A DNA stretch of 39,183 bases, taken from contig JAIPKB010000025.1 of assembly GCA_021733795.1 (NCBI GenBank), positions 1-39,183 on the forward strand, written 5' to 3'. The notes under the pieces are model-generated. The model searched no databases. It was given only the letters and a program-made list of their open reading frames with translations, and had not been told where the DNA came from. Both the position numbers and the translations under genes were made by a program. Source of the stretch: Akkermansiaceae bacterium (GTDB taxonomy: Bacteria > Verrucomicrobiota > Verrucomicrobiia > Verrucomicrobiales > Akkermansiaceae). This document shows, in pieces, positions 37,542 to 39,183 of this stretch (position 1 is the first letter of the stretch; every line of letters starts with the position of its first letter).

Positions 37542-39183
37542 CTATTCGAGGCCGGCGGTCCATGCGGCGGCCTGGCGGTAGAGGGTGCGGGTGCCGGCGG
37601 CCTCGTAGGCCTGCAGGTCGTGGCCCAGGGTGCAGAGGAAGACCCTGCCCCGTCCCGGTTGATAGACGAACGCCTGGGGCTGGCGGGTGCCCTTTGCTTT
37701 GGACCGGGCGTCGCAGAGCAGATGGATTTCGGGATCACCACGGAGACAGAAGTAGAGCTCGTCGGTGGTTTCAAAATCGCCGAGGCCGCGGGTAACCGGA
37801 TGGGCGGAGTCGACGACATGCACGGTGAACGGGCCGCGTGGGTCGTGCCCCTGGCCATTCCAGACCCGGCCCGCCAGGCCGACGAATTCCGGCCATTCCT
37901 CCATCGCTCCACAGGCGAAGTGGGACAGGCACATGCCGCCGCCGCCGCTCAGAAACCGGGTGAGGTTAGAGTGCATGATCGAGGTGGACGGCAGTTGGGC
38001 GTCGTAGTTTTTGAAGTGGATAAAAACCACATCATAGTGTGCGAGATTGCGGAGGCCGAGCGCATAGGGCGATTCACAGATCGTGACCTCGAGCCGGGGG
38101 TCGGCGGTGAGGGTGTCCGCCATCAGTGGCCCGGTCTTGCGCCAATGATGGCCCGGGTAGTCCTGCCCGGAAAGCAGCAGCACCTGCTTGGCGGCAGCGG
38201 GACGGCTGCGCTTGAGGATCCAGAGTTCGCTGTTGACCGCGTTGGGGCCGGCGAGCTGCTGGATGGAAAGCCGGATGCTGCCGCTGGCAATCTGCTCCGG
38301 TTGGAGGGCGAACTGAATCCGGGCGGGAGTGGGTTTGGCCGGGGTGGGAGCACCGCTGACAGCCGCCTCGTCAAAGGCGATCGGGCGGGCATCCGGCAGC
38401 ACGAGTTCGCCGTTGATCGAAAGTGACTGGCGGCGGGACTGGAGCCCCGGATCCCACCAGGTCATGCCGAGAAGGTAGTCGGTGCCGGGTTCGAGCCCGG
38501 TGATTTCATAATCTAACGAACTGGTGGCGTAGTCGGTCGAGATGGCGGCGTGGATGCCTTCGCCGCTTTCGAAGGAGTCGCCGGTGAGGCGTTTGATCGA
38601 GATCCCGTTCTGGCTGATCCGGGTTTGCGGACCACAATCGAGATAGGCCGCCACCTCGAACCGCTTGGGGGAGATCTCCGAAATGGGACCTGGCAGCAGG
38701 ACTCCCCGATGGGGCTTGGGGGTGGCGGCGGCGCGGACCTGATCGAGCGAGGGAACGGCCTGGAGCTTGGCGAGTTTCGACACCATGCCGGTGAGGGACT
38801 TCGCAATCTCCGGCGGGGCGGACTTGGCATGGCGCTCGATCAGGGCGATGACCTGCGGATAATCCGGGTGACGCAGGGCCACCGTCCACACCGCGGTTTG
38901 ATAGTCGCGTTGCAGCGGACCGGCGGCATGACTGATATATGTGGCAAGCAGCGGCTCGAAATCCGCGGCGGCGGCGGAGTTACCCAGGGCCCGGATCGCG
39001 GCAGCCCGCTCGGGGGATTTCCCGTCGCCAGCGACGGCCCGGAGTTCGCCAGTGGCGAAGGGCGCGCCACGGTCGCCGATAATGTCGAAGACCACGGTGG
39101 GCGGGGGAGGCTCCTTGGCACGGAGAACCGCGAGCAAATAGGGGTGCGCGATGGCGGCGTCGAGCCTAACGAATGCGCGGCGT
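37542..39183 (-). CDS. ThuA-domain protein with N-terminal helical repeats (partial)
   Basis: At least 547 residues. The frame is still open at the window end (RRAFVRLDAAIAHPY), so the start is missing. The N-terminal part reads as HEAT-like helical repeats (AAAIRALGNSAAAADFEPLL and similar); the middle is beta-rich (DYEITGLEPGTDYLLGM). The C-terminal 230 residues form a ThuA domain: VLLLSGQDYPGHHWRKT, then YDVVFIHFKNY, LSGGGGMCLSHFACG, HPVTRGLGDFETTDELY and GRVFLCTLGHD. ThuA domains bind or convert sugars. Such fusions are often exported in Verrucomicrobia, but the signal region is outside the window. It is followed closely by the epimerase gene. Confidence 0.85.
   Translation of the reverse strand, partial: RRAFVRLDAAIAHPYLLAVLRAKEPPPPTVVFDIIGDRGAPFATGELRAVAGDGKSPERAAAIRALGNSAAAADFEPLLATYISHAAGPLQRDYQTAVWTVALRHPDYPQVIALIERHAKSAPPEIAKSLTGMVSKLAKLQAVPSLDQVRAAATPKPHRGVLLPGPISEISPKRFEVAAYLDCGPQTRISQNGISIKRLTGDSFESGEGIHAAISTDYATSSLDYEITGLEPGTDYLLGMTWWDPGLQSRRQSLSINGELVLPDARPIAFDEAAVSGAPTPAKPTPARIQFALQPEQIASGSIRLSIQQLAGPNAVNSELWILKRSRPAAAKQVLLLSGQDYPGHHWRKTGPLMADTLTADPRLEVTICESPYALGLRNLAHYDVVFIHFKNYDAQLPSTSIMHSNLTRFLSGGGGMCLSHFACGAMEEWPEFVGLAGRVWNGQGHDPRGPFTVHVVDSAHPVTRGLGDFETTDELYFCLRGDPEIHLLCDARSKAKGTRQPQAFVYQPGRGRVFLCTLGHDLQAYEAAGTRTLYRQAAAWTAGLE

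Overview
The window looks like a chromosomal segment of a high-GC Verrucomicrobiota bacterium, or a close relative in the Planctomycetota-Verrucomicrobiota group. This is inferred from gene families, not from a marker gene: a PQQ-propeller protein starting with WPQFRGP, a DUF1549 remnant, ThuA-like and xylose-isomerase-like sugar genes, a GH95 fucosidase, a Roco protein and orphan RHS tips. No rRNA, tRNA or CRISPR array was seen.

Layout. (1) 1-5.6 kb: homocysteine S-methyltransferase, a secreted PQQ-like propeller, a secreted S46 dipeptidyl-peptidase and a small lipoprotein. (2) 5.6-8.5 kb: a vapBC pair whose toxin is cut short, with a near-consensus promoter and operator-like dyad, then a 10-repeat LRR-Roc-COR protein. 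(3) 8.9-13.7 kb: an unusually long single-chain pyruvate:ferredoxin oxidoreductase. (4) 13.9-19.6 kb: a defence-like island. It holds two two-gene units, each with a 4-nt overlap (a DUF6932/nucleotidyltransferase-like gene with an unknown partner, and a YaaW-family gene with a membrane/coiled-coil partner). GGCGGTT hairpin repeats separate them, and a collapsed MmeI-like restriction-methylation gene follows. (5) 19.7-25.3 kb: CAP-domain protein, a small conserved protein, ArgA-like acetyltransferase, DUF2141 protein and a GH95 alpha-L-fucosidase with a -1 frameshift. (6) 25.3-33.2 kb: a gene-poor mosaic of hairpin arrays, a 195-bp MITE-like element, two AT-rich orphan RHS-tip plus putative-immunity cassettes, a nucleotidyltransferase-like unit, transposase and regulator remnants, a second vapBC and a DUF1549 remnant. 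(7) 33.2-39.2 kb: sugar metabolism. RbsD-like pyranase/mutarotase, epimerase, aldo/keto reductase and zinc-type dehydrogenase lie on the plus strand. A second epimerase and a ThuA-domain protein (cut by the window end) lie on the minus strand.

How it fits together. The flanks are ordinary metabolism. The oxidative sugar genes at the right end plus the GH95 gene suggest use of a deoxy-sugar such as L-fucose, but the substrate is a guess. The middle is accessory DNA built by repeated insertion and loss. The most interesting points are the shared boundaries of the two RHS-tip cassettes, the MITE with terminal repeats and target duplication, the hairpin repeats that bracket the two-gene units, and three families of long phrase-like inverted repeats between genes.
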